Positions 40,187-51,776 of a stretch of DNA of 64,000 nt are shown one piece after another. The notes under the pieces were generated by a model. It made no database searches, was not told where the DNA came from, and was given only the letters and a program-made list of their open reading frames with translations. A program made the translations under genes and the position numbers. The DNA is from Sugiyamaella lignohabitans. Its lineage: Eukaryota > Ascomycota > Dipodascomycetes > Dipodascales > Trichomonascaceae. Numbering within the stretch: the stretch's first letter is position 1; each line of letters starts with the position of its first letter. The stretch covers positions 2,666,001 through 2,730,000 of the forward strand of contig NC_031672.1 of the NCBI RefSeq assembly GCF_001640025.1. Reading direction: 5' to 3'.

Positions 40187-40521
40187 ATGAGTAAGCCAGC
40201 GCCTAAGCTACCGAACCTGAAGACCCTCCGTGTAAAGTCCTCAGTCATAGGAGAACGAGGTGGTCCTTGTATGGTTGTCATGAGTAATTTGCTGAACTGC
40301 TGGGCCAGTAACGCAGAAGGGGCTGCTGTTTGTGCATCTCTTGAAGCTGATTTGAAGAACTGTATGAGCTCAAGAGTAAGTATTTTATCACTGGATTCTT
40401 ATTTCTTTTCGCTGTTTCATTGATACTAACAATTTAGAAACACATTGTCCGAAGAAAGTCGACTGTCAACTACCATGCTGCTAGACTGCTGAACAAAGTC
40501 AACCCCAGACCCCATGACTAG
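40187..40521 (+). CDS. MRP10: Mitochondrial small-subunit ribosomal protein Mrp10 (mS37), two exons
   Basis: Mrp10 is a twin-CX9C (CHCH) protein of the mitochondrial small ribosomal subunit, imported with Mia40. Exon 1 (40187-40375) and exon 2 (40438-40521) join across a 62-nt intron. The donor is GTAAGT, the branch ATACTAAC and the acceptor AATTTAG, giving 90 residues. The twin motif is CMVVMSNLLNC and CASLEADLKNC, each C-x9-C. Exon 2 supplies the conserved C terminus STVNYHAARLLNKVNPRPHD, very like the yeast protein, which confirms the splice. The unspliced frame would lose this end. Confidence 0.93.
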
Positions 40522-42831
40522 ATTGATTATACCTTGTTATATGTGACGGTTCACCTAACTTATTGTAAATAGAAGAAAAATTGTGCATTGAATTCGGTTT
40601 CGCTGTTTTCCGTCTCTGCCTCCGGCGGCTGAGGCTCTGCCCCAGACCCCGTGGCTCCTCTAGCTTCGCTCGAGTAGTTTTTTGGGTATGAGGATAGAAA
40701 TGGCTAGAATGGTCATTATGTGAATTTGTCTTGTGAATATCCTGAATAGAAAATAGTCAACTTTTTTGCCTTGCTTCAAGTTATTTATATGCTCATTATA
40801 TATGGAACTCATGTCGAGATCATGTGATCATGTCACTTCGAGACTATGTGAAGAATACCTGAAACTTTGTTACGCTAATCTCCTTGAAAACTATTCAGAG
40901 TAGCCACAAAGATCGTTCTAGAAAATTTTTTTTTGTCAACTCGACTGGTTCTATCCATCGTCGAGTCATACTGTGTAGTTACAGCTATGCAGGAACCTAC
41001 TTTACAGACCCTGCGTCTGCATATCCTGATCCAGAATGCAACCTGTATTCATTCGGTCTCAGCTGCTAGATCGCTGCACTAGACCTCGTGCTGTTTGCTG
41101 CAAGCCTCCGGTACATAAATCAACCGGGATTGAATCAAACGGGGAAACATGAGCCTTGAGTCTGAGCCCTGAATCTTTGGAAGTATACACCCCGACTGGG
41201 AAGGTTAGCTTGATTCGTCTTAATTATATAGGTAGAGCTCTTCTGTATCAATATCTAATTGACCATCTTTTTATCTCATATTTTATTTGATTAGAATAAA
41301 ACGTTCTATTGGTAAAAATTTAATTACCTTTTCACATTGACTCAGATGGCCCATTATTCATTCCACCAGATTGGTGAAAGTCACCTAATAAGCTTGACTA
41401 AGCAGCAAACCTTACTCAGAGCAAGACAAAAAATGGGGGTAACAGTTTGCCATAATCCTACGGGTGAGCGTCGGCCGGTTTGGTCTGGTAGTAATTCTCA
41501 TTACATCAGCGAGTAAACTGGTATATCATATCATACGGCAACTCCAGATTCCCCCTGGCTCACGCCGCCTGTCGGTTCCATATCAGGGTGCAGGCGCGTA
41601 TCGTACATATGTAAACAGCTAAAATACCCCGGCAACGGTCTTTTCGTTAGAAGCCGTGCAGCCCCTTGCCAGCTGCTTAAACGCGGGCAGTGACGGGCCT
41701 GAACAAGCCGCTAGCACCGTCTAACCGCAGCCCGATGTACGAGTCCCAGTCACTGTTTGTGTGTCAACAGACCACATACACACAGACACAGCTGATAAAC
41801 ATTACCCACACAAACACATAGTTTTCTTAAATTTACATCGGACCAAGCCTATCTTGCTCCTGACGTGATTTCAAAAAAAATTTACAGTCAGGTGGCATAG
41901 TAAGCTCGAAAATTTCAATCAATCTGCTATATAACAGCTGAAAATTTTATCTGTTCTGTGTTTGGTATTGAGAAGAAAATTTCCTACTCGCTTCTGAGAA
42001 CTATATCGATACGTTTGATTTGTCAACTGGTAAGTATTTTCTGCACCTGATTGGTCCTTTGGATTCTTTACTTCAGATCATTAGGCCTCTGCGACTTGAT
42101 ATATATCCCCGGACATTGGTTTATTGTAAAGAGTTGCTATTATCGTTTGGAACCGACTTATTACTTTTGACTAGAGGGGAATCAGTCGCTAATATAGTTC
42201 CATGACTGACACGTGATAGATCATAGGAGATAGATTGAAAGATTGATTAGGTCATTTGACATCTATCAAGATAAAGTAGTGGTGATTCGATAGGAAAATT
42301 GCCGAACTGATTTTGCAAGAGAAGGTCAGAGGTCATTAGTAATAGTTGACAGTCGTGGAGTGACTTGATTTCGGTCGTTTACAGCATAGACTTTTCTATT
42401 GCATCGTAGATATCTTATTTTTTTCTATCATTATTACTGATTGGCGAATCTGTTATTGACGTTGCAAGTGACTGGTGAATTTTACAAAATTGCATTTTTT
42501 CATTTCAGTAGTCACTGTGTAACATTAGTCTTAGTCGTTACGTCATTTACCACCCGGTTGTCTCATCACCATATTCGCATCTGGGTTGGTCTTTGGTCTG
42601 TGCTCCCCAGCTAAACCGACTTTTACTAGTATCAGACATTCCATAATATTGCTGGGATCGCTGAACTGACTACAGACAAAGCGTGCTGAGGGGGGAGGAA
42701 CTAAGCACAACTACCCTTCAACAATTTGTGTGTATATTAACATTTGGTGGAGAAGAGAAGTTGCATTTTTTTTTTTTTGACAAAAACTTGTTCCATTATA
42801 ATTGATTTGTGGAGTTAGACCTAGCTTCAAA
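40522..42831. other. 2.3-kb spacer upstream of PKC1
   Basis: This spacer contains the best-preserved plus-strand GC hairpin (40616-40677), CA-rich sequence (41770-41820), CACGTG at 42210-42215 and a strong donor-like GTAAGTATT at 42030 that may begin a 5'UTR intron of PKC1. A T10 run lies near 42770. No gene is supported; frames at 40884 and 42020 show no known product. Confidence 0.5.
40616..40677 (+). repeat. GC-rich hairpin family, copy b
   Basis: This runs from TCTGCCTCCGGCGG through CTGAGGCTCTGCCCCAG (hairpin 40629-40645, one mismatch) and ACCCCGTGG to CTTCGCTCGAGTAG. It lies about 95 bases after the MRP10 stop. It matches copies near 33400 and, on the other strand, near 49745. Confidence 0.75.
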
Positions 42832-45800
42832 ATGAGTCAAGAAGTCATCAATGATGTGTATAAAAAGATAGCCCGTGAAAAGGCCATTATCCAAGGCGCC
42901 AAAGATGTTCGGGCTTCATCTTCTAATGTCAGCGTTCAGCAAAAATGTGATTCAAACATTCGAGAGGCACAGAACAACATCACATACTTAGAAGGCAAAC
43001 TACGGCAATTGCGTGCCCGACAACAGCAATCGGGCTCCGCTACTGGTAATGGCTCGGGACTTGGTATCTCTGGTGGCCCAGGAATCAACTCAATAGCTAA
43101 TCGCCATCAACATAATGCTTCTAACACTAGCACGCTCTCCAACACATCGGCAAAATCGTCTTCGGATTCATCCTCGGATCACACGCGTGGGGCTTTGTCT
43201 GAAGGAACCGACTATGATGAGAAGAACGATCTAGCACCACCCCGTGCACTTACTGGTAAAGGTGAGTTACTTATTTGACATAGACTGGAACCTTGTTTCC
43301 AGCTCTGTTATTAATGGTTCAATTCGAGACTATTTGACCTATTTGTATAATATAACAGCATGGGTCAGTGCCCCGGCCATCAGAAATGGACGGGACCCAC
43401 CGAACCGATTTGACTAACAAACCAGATACAGGCAAGCCGCGTAGTAACTTTACAAGATTGGACCTCATCAAGTATGACACTCCTTATCTGGGCCCTAGAA
43501 TTCAATTTATGTTGCAGCAACTAGAATTCAAGTTGAGTGTGGAACAGAGGTATAAAGAAGGTATTGAAAAGATGCAGAAACTGTATGAGATGGACAGGGA
43601 CCGGAAAAGTAGCCAAGAAGCAGAGGCTAAACGCATCGAGTCGAATCATAGAATCCAATTGCTAAAAAAATCGCTCAAGAGATACTCTGACATGCATATT
43701 GATATTGAGGAAGAGGAGGCTGTTGACGATAGTGAAAGCGTTGCTGCATCAAACCTTCGTCGACCATTGACTGGTAATCTTCACATTGCAATCAAGGCTA
43801 TCAAGGACGTTGATCACGTTGCTACGAATCGTCTTTCTAGATCACCTGAGAGTATGATTTCTGTTAAAGTTGAGGACCAGACTAGGGCCCGAACCAAGTT
43901 CACTCGAAACGAACGTTGGCCAGAAGAGTTTGATATTTCTGTTGATAAGGCTAACGAAATTGAAATCACTGTCTATGATCGATCCGGTGATAACAATATT
44001 CCCGTAGGTGTTATGTGGCTTCGCATTGCTGATATTGCTGAGGCTCTACGTAGGAAAAAAGTTGAGCATGAATTGAACAATGCCGGTTGGGTAAGTGCCG
44101 CCAATGTACAGGGAGCATCGGATCAAGATCCACGTGGTTATAACCGTATTGGAGAGGACTTATCGCTGAATTCTTTAAACATCAATAATGGCGGTGCTGC
44201 CACCGGCTCTCCTGGTTTCAGTCCTGCTGGGGGTGCACCATTACCATTGCCAACCTCTGCTACTCTTATCGATGCCTGGTTCGTGTTAGAGCCAGTTGGT
44301 CAGATACACATTGTGGTTGGATTTGAGAAGTCAAATCGTGGTATCAAGCGTGCTTATGATGGCATTGGAGGGTTGGGTCGTCAAGGTGCTATCCGTCAAA
44401 AGAAGGAAGAAGTACATGAGGTTCATGGCCATAAATTTGTTCAACAACAATTTTATAACATCATGAGATGTGCATTGTGTGGAGACTTGATGAAGTACTC
44501 TGTTGGTTATCAATGTCAAGATTGTAGGTACACATGTCACAAAAAGTGTTATCCCAAGGTCGTTACCAAGTGTATTTCAAAGGCAAGTACCGAAGCTGAT
44601 CCTGATGAGGAGAAATTAAACCATCGCATTCCCCATAGATTTGAACCAACCACGAACATGGGTGCTAATTGGTGTTGTCACTGTGGTTATATTCTACCCT
44701 TGGGTAAGAAGAACGTTCGAAAGTGTACTGAATGCGGTTTGACATGTCATCCTCAGTGTGCTCATTTGGTGCCTGACTTTTGTGGTATGTCTATGGAAAT
44801 GGCCAACCAAATATTGAGTGAAATCAAACATACCAAGAAACTCAAGGAAGAATATGCAAGCGTTCATAAACCATCTTACTCTTCCACGGCTACTTCTACA
44901 GTAAATAAGGCCCCACAACAGTCTCAGCCACAAGCTCAACAGTTTAATCAACAGCCCTATGGTCAATCTATTTCACCCACAACCACGTTTGGTAGCGGAG
45001 GAAGCTTACCTCCAACACCCACAGGACCGCCTAAAAAGGAGAACAGGCCAGTTAAGCGCAAGGAAGTTGGCCGTGGTCACAATACAAGTCCATCCATGAG
45101 TGGTATTCAAAGCCGACCGGAAGATTTGCTACCGGATAAGAATAATGTTGGAGCTGCTGCCACTGCCACAGCTGCGGCAGCAGCTGCAGCAGTAGCTGGA
45201 GGTTATCTGTCGCGTCCCGATAATGTTGGCCCGGCCGACGTGCAATACAGAACTCAAGGGAACGGTGCGTCGAATGCTGCAGCCGCTGCATATCAACAAC
45301 ACCAGTACCCTCAAGCCAAATCACAAGTTGATTTACAGCACCAACAGCAACAGCGGCAACAACAACAACAGCAGCAGCGATTGGAATATCAGCAGCAACA
45401 ACAGCAACTCCAGTTGCAACAACAACAGCAGCAGCAGCGAGAGCAAGAACAGCAGTTACAATTGCAGCAGCAGCAAGAACAGCAGCAGCAACTACAACAG
45501 CAACAGCAGGAATCCGAGTCACAAATGCAAGTGCAGCCTCAACTCACAGTCCAAACTAAGCCTGCAGAACAGACGAGACGCAAAGTTAAGCGAAAGGTGG
45601 GTCTTGACGATTTCAATTTCCTATCAGTATTGGGTAAAGGAAATTTTGGTAAAGTCATGTTGGCGGAATCTAAGAATACACATCAATTATACGCTATTAA
45701 AGTATTAAAGAAGGATTTTATTATTGAACACGACGAAGTTGAGAGCACAAGGTCTGAAAAGAGAGTTTTCCTTATTGCCAACCGTGAGCGTCATCCCTTT

Positions 45801-46595
45801 TTGATCAACCTTAATTCATGTTTCCAAACTGAAAATAGAGTGTATTTCGTTATGGAATATGTAAGCGGTGGCGATTTGATGTGGCATATTCAAAAGGAGA
45901 TGTTTACTCCTAGAAGAGCCCAGTTCTACGCAGCAGAAGTGTTATTGGCATTGAAATATTTCCATGATAATGGTGTTATCTATCGAGATTTAAAATTGGA
46001 CAATATCTTACTCTCCTTGGAAGGACATATCAAAATTGCTGATTATGGATTATGTAAAGAAGATATGTGGTATGGTAAGACTACTGGAACATTCTGTGGT
46101 ACTCCTGAGTTTATGGCACCAGAAATTTTGTTAGAACAAAGATATGGAAGGGCAGTTGATTGGTGGGCATTTGGTGTTCTTCTGTACCAGATGCTTCTTG
46201 CCAAGTCTCCATTTAGAGGTGATGACGATGAAGAAGTGTTTGATGCCATTTTATCAGATGAGCCTCTATACCCTATTCATATGCCAAGAGACTCAGTGTC
46301 GATCTTGCAAATGCTTCTAACTCGAGAGCCAAGCAAACGTCTTGGATCTGGTCCAAAGGATGCTGAAGAAGTAATGGCCCACCCCTACTTTAGAAACATC
46401 AATTTTGATGACATCTATCACTGTCGGGTTGCCCCACCATTTGTTCCTAAGATTGATTCTCCTACAGATGTGCGTAATTTCGACAAGGAATTCACGTCTG
46501 AGCCGCCTGCATTGACTCCAGTAACCACGACTCTAAGCCCTCAAATGCAAGAACAGTTCCGGGGATTTTCTTATCTTAGCGGTGAAATGATATAA
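42832..46595 (+). CDS. PKC1: Protein kinase C (cell-wall integrity), two exons
   Basis: Pkc1 acts below Rho1 in the cell-wall integrity pathway. Exon 1 (42832-43261) and exon 2 (43369-46595) join over a 107-nt intron (GTGAGT; acceptor GGTCAG chosen because the nearer ACAG breaks the frame), giving 1218 residues. Domains in order are two HR1 coiled-coil repeats (to about 260), a C2-like domain, two C1 zinc fingers ([19 protein letters not shown] and [18 protein letters not shown]), a polyglutamine linker and an AGC kinase. The kinase has [33 protein letters not shown]-loop [12 protein letters not shown] and hydrophobic motif FRGFSY. The start is ATG 42832; the frame upstream offers only TTG. 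A 2.3-kb upstream region suggests complex regulation. Confidence 0.95.
45336..45509 (+). repeat. CAG/CAA repeat encoding polyQ linker of PKC1
   Basis: About 58 codons, mostly CAG and CAA mixed, interrupted by Leu, Arg and Glu codons. They encode a Gln-rich linker between the C1 domains and the kinase. The mixed codons should make it less prone to slippage than a pure CAG run. Confidence 0.92.
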
Positions 46596-47286
46596 TCTCT
46601 ATGAGTTTTTGAGGGGTTTATTTTATTTCTTTGAGTTGCATATTTCTTGTCCTTTTGAGTCAACCCACCAGTGTTTTAGTTATTTAAGGCATTTATTTAG
46701 ATGATGGTATTTCAAAAATCTATAAGTAATAAATAATATAGCTTAATACGTGATTGGATATAAAGATTTTTGTTGCTACTGGATGGTATCAGGTGTTGGA
46801 AAAGGGTGGATGGTGTGACAGATTATTCATGTGCCTAAATCTTTGTTTGTAACGGGAGACGGAAATAAACACCTATTTTGGTATGCCTTTGGGCGTAAAC
46901 CAGGTGCTAAGTAGCTCACGAGGCAGAAAGGACTTGGCCACGCCCGAAGTTGTTACCAGACATGATCAAACATGTGGCTTGTAGGATTTGAGGGCAATTA
47001 AGTTTAATGTCTGGTTGTTTGGTGTTTCAATGGCTGTGCCTCAAGTAATATAACGGAGAAGCGTAAATACATAGAAAACACGCTCCTCACACACAGGGAT
47101 ACCGCGCGATAGCGAAAATTAAGTTTGAAACCATTCCTTTCCATGTAAGTCACTTACAATATATGCAATACCAAATCAAGAGGACTCGGTCAATATATTA
47201 ATATTACATAATGGGACAACCGGTCCCTATTTATATATCCACGGCAAGCCCCTTCATAGGAGTTCTACACTTCCTAAGACACAGGT
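46596..47286. other. Spacer PKC1 / aspartic protease
   Basis: A 691-base spacer. A TATTTATATATCC TATA-like box at about 47228 lies 55-60 bases before the protease start. GTAAGTCACTTAC near 47144 is a small palindrome and a possible donor. Nothing else is seen. Confidence 0.5.
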
Positions 47287-48633
47287 ATGAAGTTCTCGAT
47301 ATCTCTGGCAGCGCTTCTCGCATCAGGAGCTTGGGCAGTGGCACTATCAGCAAGAGCTGGGGAAGACCAAATTCCCAATGGAGTGATTGCTGTAGATATT
47401 CAGCACAAACGCGAGGTTGGCCGTCTAGGTAAAAGAGACGCGTCAAATGATATTTATGGAAGCTATGTTATCGTGTTCGGTGTAGGAACTCCTACTCAGC
47501 AACAGAGTGCTATAGTGGATACAGGATCCAGTGATCTTTGGATAAATGGACCATGGAGTGGCCAGACTCCTTTTTATAATCCAGCAAAATCAACATCTTA
47601 TCAATACGATAGTGATGGATTCTACATTGCCTATGGTTCGGGTGACGCGTCAGGTTACTGGATATCAGAGGATGTAAACATTGCCGGGTCTACACTAAAA
47701 AACCAACAAATGGGGCTAGTCAACAACCCAAGCGCGGGCCAGGCGGTCTTCGGAATTGGAATGATGACCAACGAAGTGGCCAACACACAATACAACAACG
47801 TGCCACAAAATCTCTACGTACAAAATCTAATCAAGGCCAATGCATATTCAATCTACTTAGACAATCTTGAAACATCGACAGGCCGTATACTTTTTGGAGG
47901 CATTGATTCAAGCAAGTATAATGGAACTTTGTATTCAGTTCCTATAACCGATAACGTATCATTTTATGTGGATGTCAATGAGATTACAGTTGGCGGAAAA
48001 ACCGTTACCAACAACGGTAAGTTCTCCGGGCTGATGGATTCAGGAACTACCTTTTGTTACTTGCCTAGTAGTATAGCAAAAAATGTGGCCCAAGAGTTCA
48101 ATGCGCAATTTGATCCATCCACAGGATTATATTTTGCTCAAACAAACACTTCTAGCAAAGAATTTGTATTCAACTTTTCCGGTGCGACTATTAAGGTGCC
48201 AGCCAGTGAGATGCTAGTAGATGCCAGCTACATTATGCAGGGAAGTTCACCAGGACCATATGTTCTTGGAGTGGTTCCAAGTGATGAAGCACCATACATT
48301 ATCGGCGATACTTTCCTTCGGTCAGCTTATGTCGTTTTTGATGTGAGCACGATGCATATCGCAATTGGCCAAGCAAGTTACGATGCTAATGCCAATATCA
48401 GCGCCATTACCAAAGGAGGAATTCAAGGAGCAGTTCCTGCACCGGGGTACAATGCTAACCAGGCAGTCCGAACTATTCTCACAGTAGCAATACCAGGATC
48501 AACTGGCCTTGGAGCCAACGATGTCGAGGCAAACAAAGCATCGTCACCATCGGTGGCAGCAGCATCAACCGCATCCACTTCACCTTCAACCTTCCAATGG
48601 CCATGGTGGTGGCCCTTTAAGACAGCAAACTAA
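47287..48633 (+). CDS. Secreted aspartic protease (pepsin/yapsin-like)
   Basis: A pepsin-family (A1) protease of 448 residues. A signal peptide (MKFSISLAALLASGAWAVA) is followed by a short propeptide ending in a Kex2-type site (LGKRDASND, near residue 50). The catalytic aspartates are Asp78 in VDTGSSDLWI and Asp251 in MDSGTTF. The flap region GFYIAYGSGDASGYW and the C-terminal IIGDTFLRSAYVVFDV are normal. There are several NxS/T sites. The Ser/Ala-rich tail ends in a Trp-rich segment (FQWPWWWPFK) with a charged end. It lacks an obvious GPI-addition signal, so release into the medium is likelier than wall anchoring. A close TATA box suggests regulated expression. Relatives are secreted Candida-type proteases and yapsins. 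Confidence 0.9.
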   Translation: MKFSISLAALLASGAWAVALSARAGEDQIPNGVIAVDIQHKREVGRLGKRDASNDIYGSYVIVFGVGTPTQQQSAIVDTGSSDLWINGPWSGQTPFYNPAKSTSYQYDSDGFYIAYGSGDASGYWISEDVNIAGSTLKNQQMGLVNNPSAGQAVFGIGMMTNEVANTQYNNVPQNLYVQNLIKANAYSIYLDNLETSTGRILFGGIDSSKYNGTLYSVPITDNVSFYVDVNEITVGGKTVTNNGKFSGLMDSGTTFCYLPSSIAKNVAQEFNAQFDPSTGLYFAQTNTSSKEFVFNFSGATIKVPASEMLVDASYIMQGSSPGPYVLGVVPSDEAPYIIGDTFLRSAYVVFDVSTMHIAIGQASYDANANISAITKGGIQGAVPAPGYNANQAVRTILTVAIPGSTGLGANDVEANKASSPSVAAASTASTSPSTFQWPWWWPFKTAN

Positions 48634-49720
48634 GTTCAATACCTACTCCCTACAAATTAAAGTTTCAAACTTAAGTCGTTAAGCACAAAACCATAAGCTG
48701 AAGCAAATAGTCAATTAGTAAGACTATAAACTATATAAATTCAATCGCAAACAAGATATATCCAACCCTAATCATGGCGATCAAAGGGACGTTCACAGAC
48801 AATCCCAAGAACGTTTCAGAGCCTGACATTAGCAAACAGAGTCGTTGAGTCTTAACCTTTTCATTAGAGGAGTAGAAGTGGACGAAAACTCCGAGGAAAA
48901 CAAAATATAATTGTTACAAGAAAGTCTAAACCTGTCTAAAATCGACTGAATGATAACATATATTAAAGCTTCTGCATTGAGCAAAGATCGTCAGGGGGTT
49001 TCTGAAAATTATCGTGTAGTTATCTAATCAGAACCGCAGCAGGTCGGATAAATGACGGGACGGTGAGGCTGTAGCACCCGATAACGGGTGTTATACGCTG
49101 TGAGCACCGTGAGTGCTGTGGGTGTTGTGGATTCTATGTGCACGGCCCATGCGAGTACTATACTGTATTGAATCTCCTTAGCAAATAGCCGATATGGTCT
49201 GCCTGCTATGGGTGATTACTCGCTGGCAAGCCATTCATCGCCATTCATCCAACAGACACTCGGGAAAGGCGCGGAAAGGCGCGCTGATCAGCGATGGACG
49301 TTGAAGACGGTTGAGAAGCGTCGGATCCGACGCACCCTGCGTCGCATATCCAACGAGAGCTCGAGCTGCAGCATCAATGGCATGAGCAGCATCGAACTAT
49401 GGGCCCCAACGAAACAGCGGGCGAACGGAGAAACACAACCACAAGTCCTAGCGCATCCAAGTGACCAGTCCTCACCGTCCTCCAGCAGTCGACCACGCAT
49501 TTTCGACCCAACCAACGGACACCGACAGTAAACAGACAGTGAGGTCACGGCCGGCGGCCAAAAAAAAAAAACCTAAAAACCACCTCAGTTTCAGCTGACC
49601 AGTCTCCAGCCCGCTGCGCTAACCCACAACCCACTTCTCCACTCTTCTCCGCTTTCTGCGTATGAGTCGTCAGTCATCAGTCGTCAGCTGTCAGTAGACG
49701 GCGGTCCTCGCAGTCTTCGC

Positions 49721-49767
49721 AGGAGCAAAGGGGGTCTGGGGCGGAGCCCCAGCCGCTGGAGGCAAAG
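49721..49767 (-). repeat. GC-rich hairpin family, copy c (reverse orientation)
   Basis: The plus strand shows CTGGGGC-GGA-GCCCCAG (49736-49752), a perfect 7-bp stem with a 3-base loop, flanked by GGGGT and CCGCTGGAGGCAAAG. Its reverse complement aligns with the copy at 40616-40677. Confidence 0.75.
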
Positions 49768-51038
49768 TTGAGTTTGGGGGAACTTTGATTCCAAGTCCGC
49801 GGACGTGCTGAGTCGACTCCGATCCGCCGAATGCTTGTGAGCCGTTAAGACCTCATCGTCCGTGAACCGGACTAATTAACTGCCCTACTGAAAATACTGG
49901 TTACTTGGCTACCGCTGTAATAGTAGTAGTAGTAGTGAGTACGGATGTAGTACTGCCCCCTGCAACTCAACAAATTGCACATTGCTTTTTTGCATCTTTC
50001 CAGCTGTAGCAGCTTCTTATTGAAGTCGTGTTGGGAGGAGACAATTGCCAGCTGGTGCATTAGTCTCGTTACTTTAAAAAAACACCCATCCGGCCCTTGC
50101 CCATATAATAAGCGGACATCCCAACAAACTGCATGCTACTAATGAGGGCCGGAGGGAATAGAAGCATAATAAATCGAAACATCCCAACCGGCTGGTATCG
50201 TAATAACCGGTTGTAGGCGATTCTAGGGGCAACTGATGCACCTACAAGTGAAAAATTGTTGACCCGTAAAGCCACACCAGTCAGTAGTAATTAGAAAAAT
50301 TGTTGGTCTCGATAAACATGACGGATGAGATAGATACATGCATATTCACAAGCTGACCTGCATCAACAGACTACAGTTACAGTTACACATACCCAATATT
50401 ACTACATTGGCAGGCAGCACCCGCCGGAGCCCCTGGGTGCCTATCCTAGTGTATGGCTAACTAGCACGCGGGTGCCGCAGTCAACAACCCCAATCAATCA
50501 GTAATAACTTACATTAGACAGGACGTACATACATACATACAGAGGTCCTCTAGCGCCATTACCAGGCTGCATATAATTTTTAAGGTGTATTAGGATTAGC
50601 GTGTATCCAACAGATGTTGATTCTTTTTAATTGTATGCATATCCACCAACATTGAATTTTTCTTTTCTTCCATATCCCAACTTTCTTCCTTACAATCTTC
50701 AAGACATTTATTTTGATCTCCCAGTCATAAATAATTTGTTATTTGATTGAGTTTTGCCACAACAAGTTGAAGGGTTCAATTTGTTTGTTTGTTTGTTTAT
50801 TTGATTGATTGAGTTATTGGTTTTGGTTGGATTCAACCATTGTAAGATTATTGTTCGAGGTCATCATTTATAATCAGGAAGTCTAGCTGAGTGATTGATT
50901 TATTCTGATTATTGATAGAGTAACATTCAGAATACTTTCGACTAGATCTTGATAGAGATTCTGTGACTTGGATAGTCGGTTACGTTTGATAATTTGTTCG
51001 AGTAAGTACGGGTGATAACCGACAGTGGTAGCTGTGGT

Positions 51039-51123
51039 TGTGGATAGTAGAAGTATTAGATGTGGTAGTAGAAGTACTAGATGTGGTAGTAGAAGTATTA
51101 GCTGTGGTAGTAGAAGGACTGAT
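51039..51123 (+). repeat. Minisatellite, 21-bp unit, four copies
   Basis: Units like TGTGGTAGTAGAAGTAYTAG repeat four times (22, 21, 21 and 21 bp) with a few substitutions. On the minus strand it reads as a Ser/Thr repeat in a short open frame, which I do not consider a gene. Confidence 0.85.
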
Positions 51124-51720
51124 TGTGGTGCAAATGGAGATGATGTCCTTGTTTGTTAGGGATGTTGTTACTGGTTTATTATAATCAACCATTTGAAGCT
51201 GGATTTGTTCTTTCTATGGAAGATGTTTTTTGTGGAAGTACTGTGAGCTAGCTACTCTACTAAATCTCAAATGTGGTTAGAATACTATTAATTAGAGGGT
51301 TGAAAGGCACTTGGTATATTGATTAGATTACTAACATTATAGACGAACCGCATTAACTAAGATTTTATTATTTTTTTTTGCATTTTTATTTGATCCATCT
51401 GGCTAATTTATTGTAAGTATTAGGTGCTTCCGCCTTTTTGTCAGGCAGTTCCATTTAGTCCGAGTCCCACGCATGATGTTTTTGCCGGAAGAGCCACTGT
51501 GGTTGTTGGGATCGCCCGACAATTGTGCAGTGAAATATTCAGGTCAAGCCGCGTATTAATTTTTTTTGTCACGACCCCTGAATTTGCCCAGCAAGGGCAT
51601 GCCGAGCGATGATTTTCTCAGAAGTGCTTGTTCGCAGGAGCATCACCAGCACCCCCCTGAATGAAACAAAGTCGGCGAAATTTGTGTGAGACCTGGACGA
51701 GAACTGGACATCAGACAGAG

Positions 51721-51773
51721 GTAACAATCAAAAAATTATCAGCTGGTCAATGATATCTAACTTTTGCTCCTAG
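51721..51773 (+). other. Candidate 5'UTR intron just before FAS1
   Basis: GTAACA at 51721, branch-like ATCTAAC at 51755-51761 and acceptor CTCCTAG ending at 51773, three bases before the FAS1 ATG. The 53-nt size matches the coding introns here. The upstream GTAAGTATT near 51415 is a stronger donor and would give an intron of about 360 nt with the same acceptor. Confidence 0.5.
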
Positions 51774-51776
51774 ACA

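Larger units (their letters stand above)
48634..51776. other. 3.1-kb spacer upstream of FAS1
   Basis: This is the longest spacer in the window. It includes a perfect hairpin CACCCG-ATAA-CGGGTG (49075-49090), a locally GC-rich part (49200-49560) with a 107-codon frame that has no known motif, an A12-type run near 49560 and a GC hairpin copy (49721-49767). GTCAGTC-rich sequence lies near 49665-49700, ACATAC repeats near 50525, a 21-bp minisatellite at 51039-51123 and splice-like signals just before FAS1. No gene is supported. Confidence 0.5.

Noticed and set aside
41080..41160. tRNA-like B box (GATTCAATCCCGG on the minus strand)
   Set aside because: No acceptor, D or anticodon stem can be drawn around it.
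45052..45522. Antisense frame of 156 codons over the PKC1 polyQ region, Ala/Val-rich
   Set aside because: It is the mirror of CAG/CAA repeats and has no independent support.
49208..49531. 107-codon frame in the FAS1 upstream spacer
   Set aside because: Composition is basic and Ser-rich with no motif. It lies in a locally GC-rich stretch where stops are rarer. No promoter or splice evidence.
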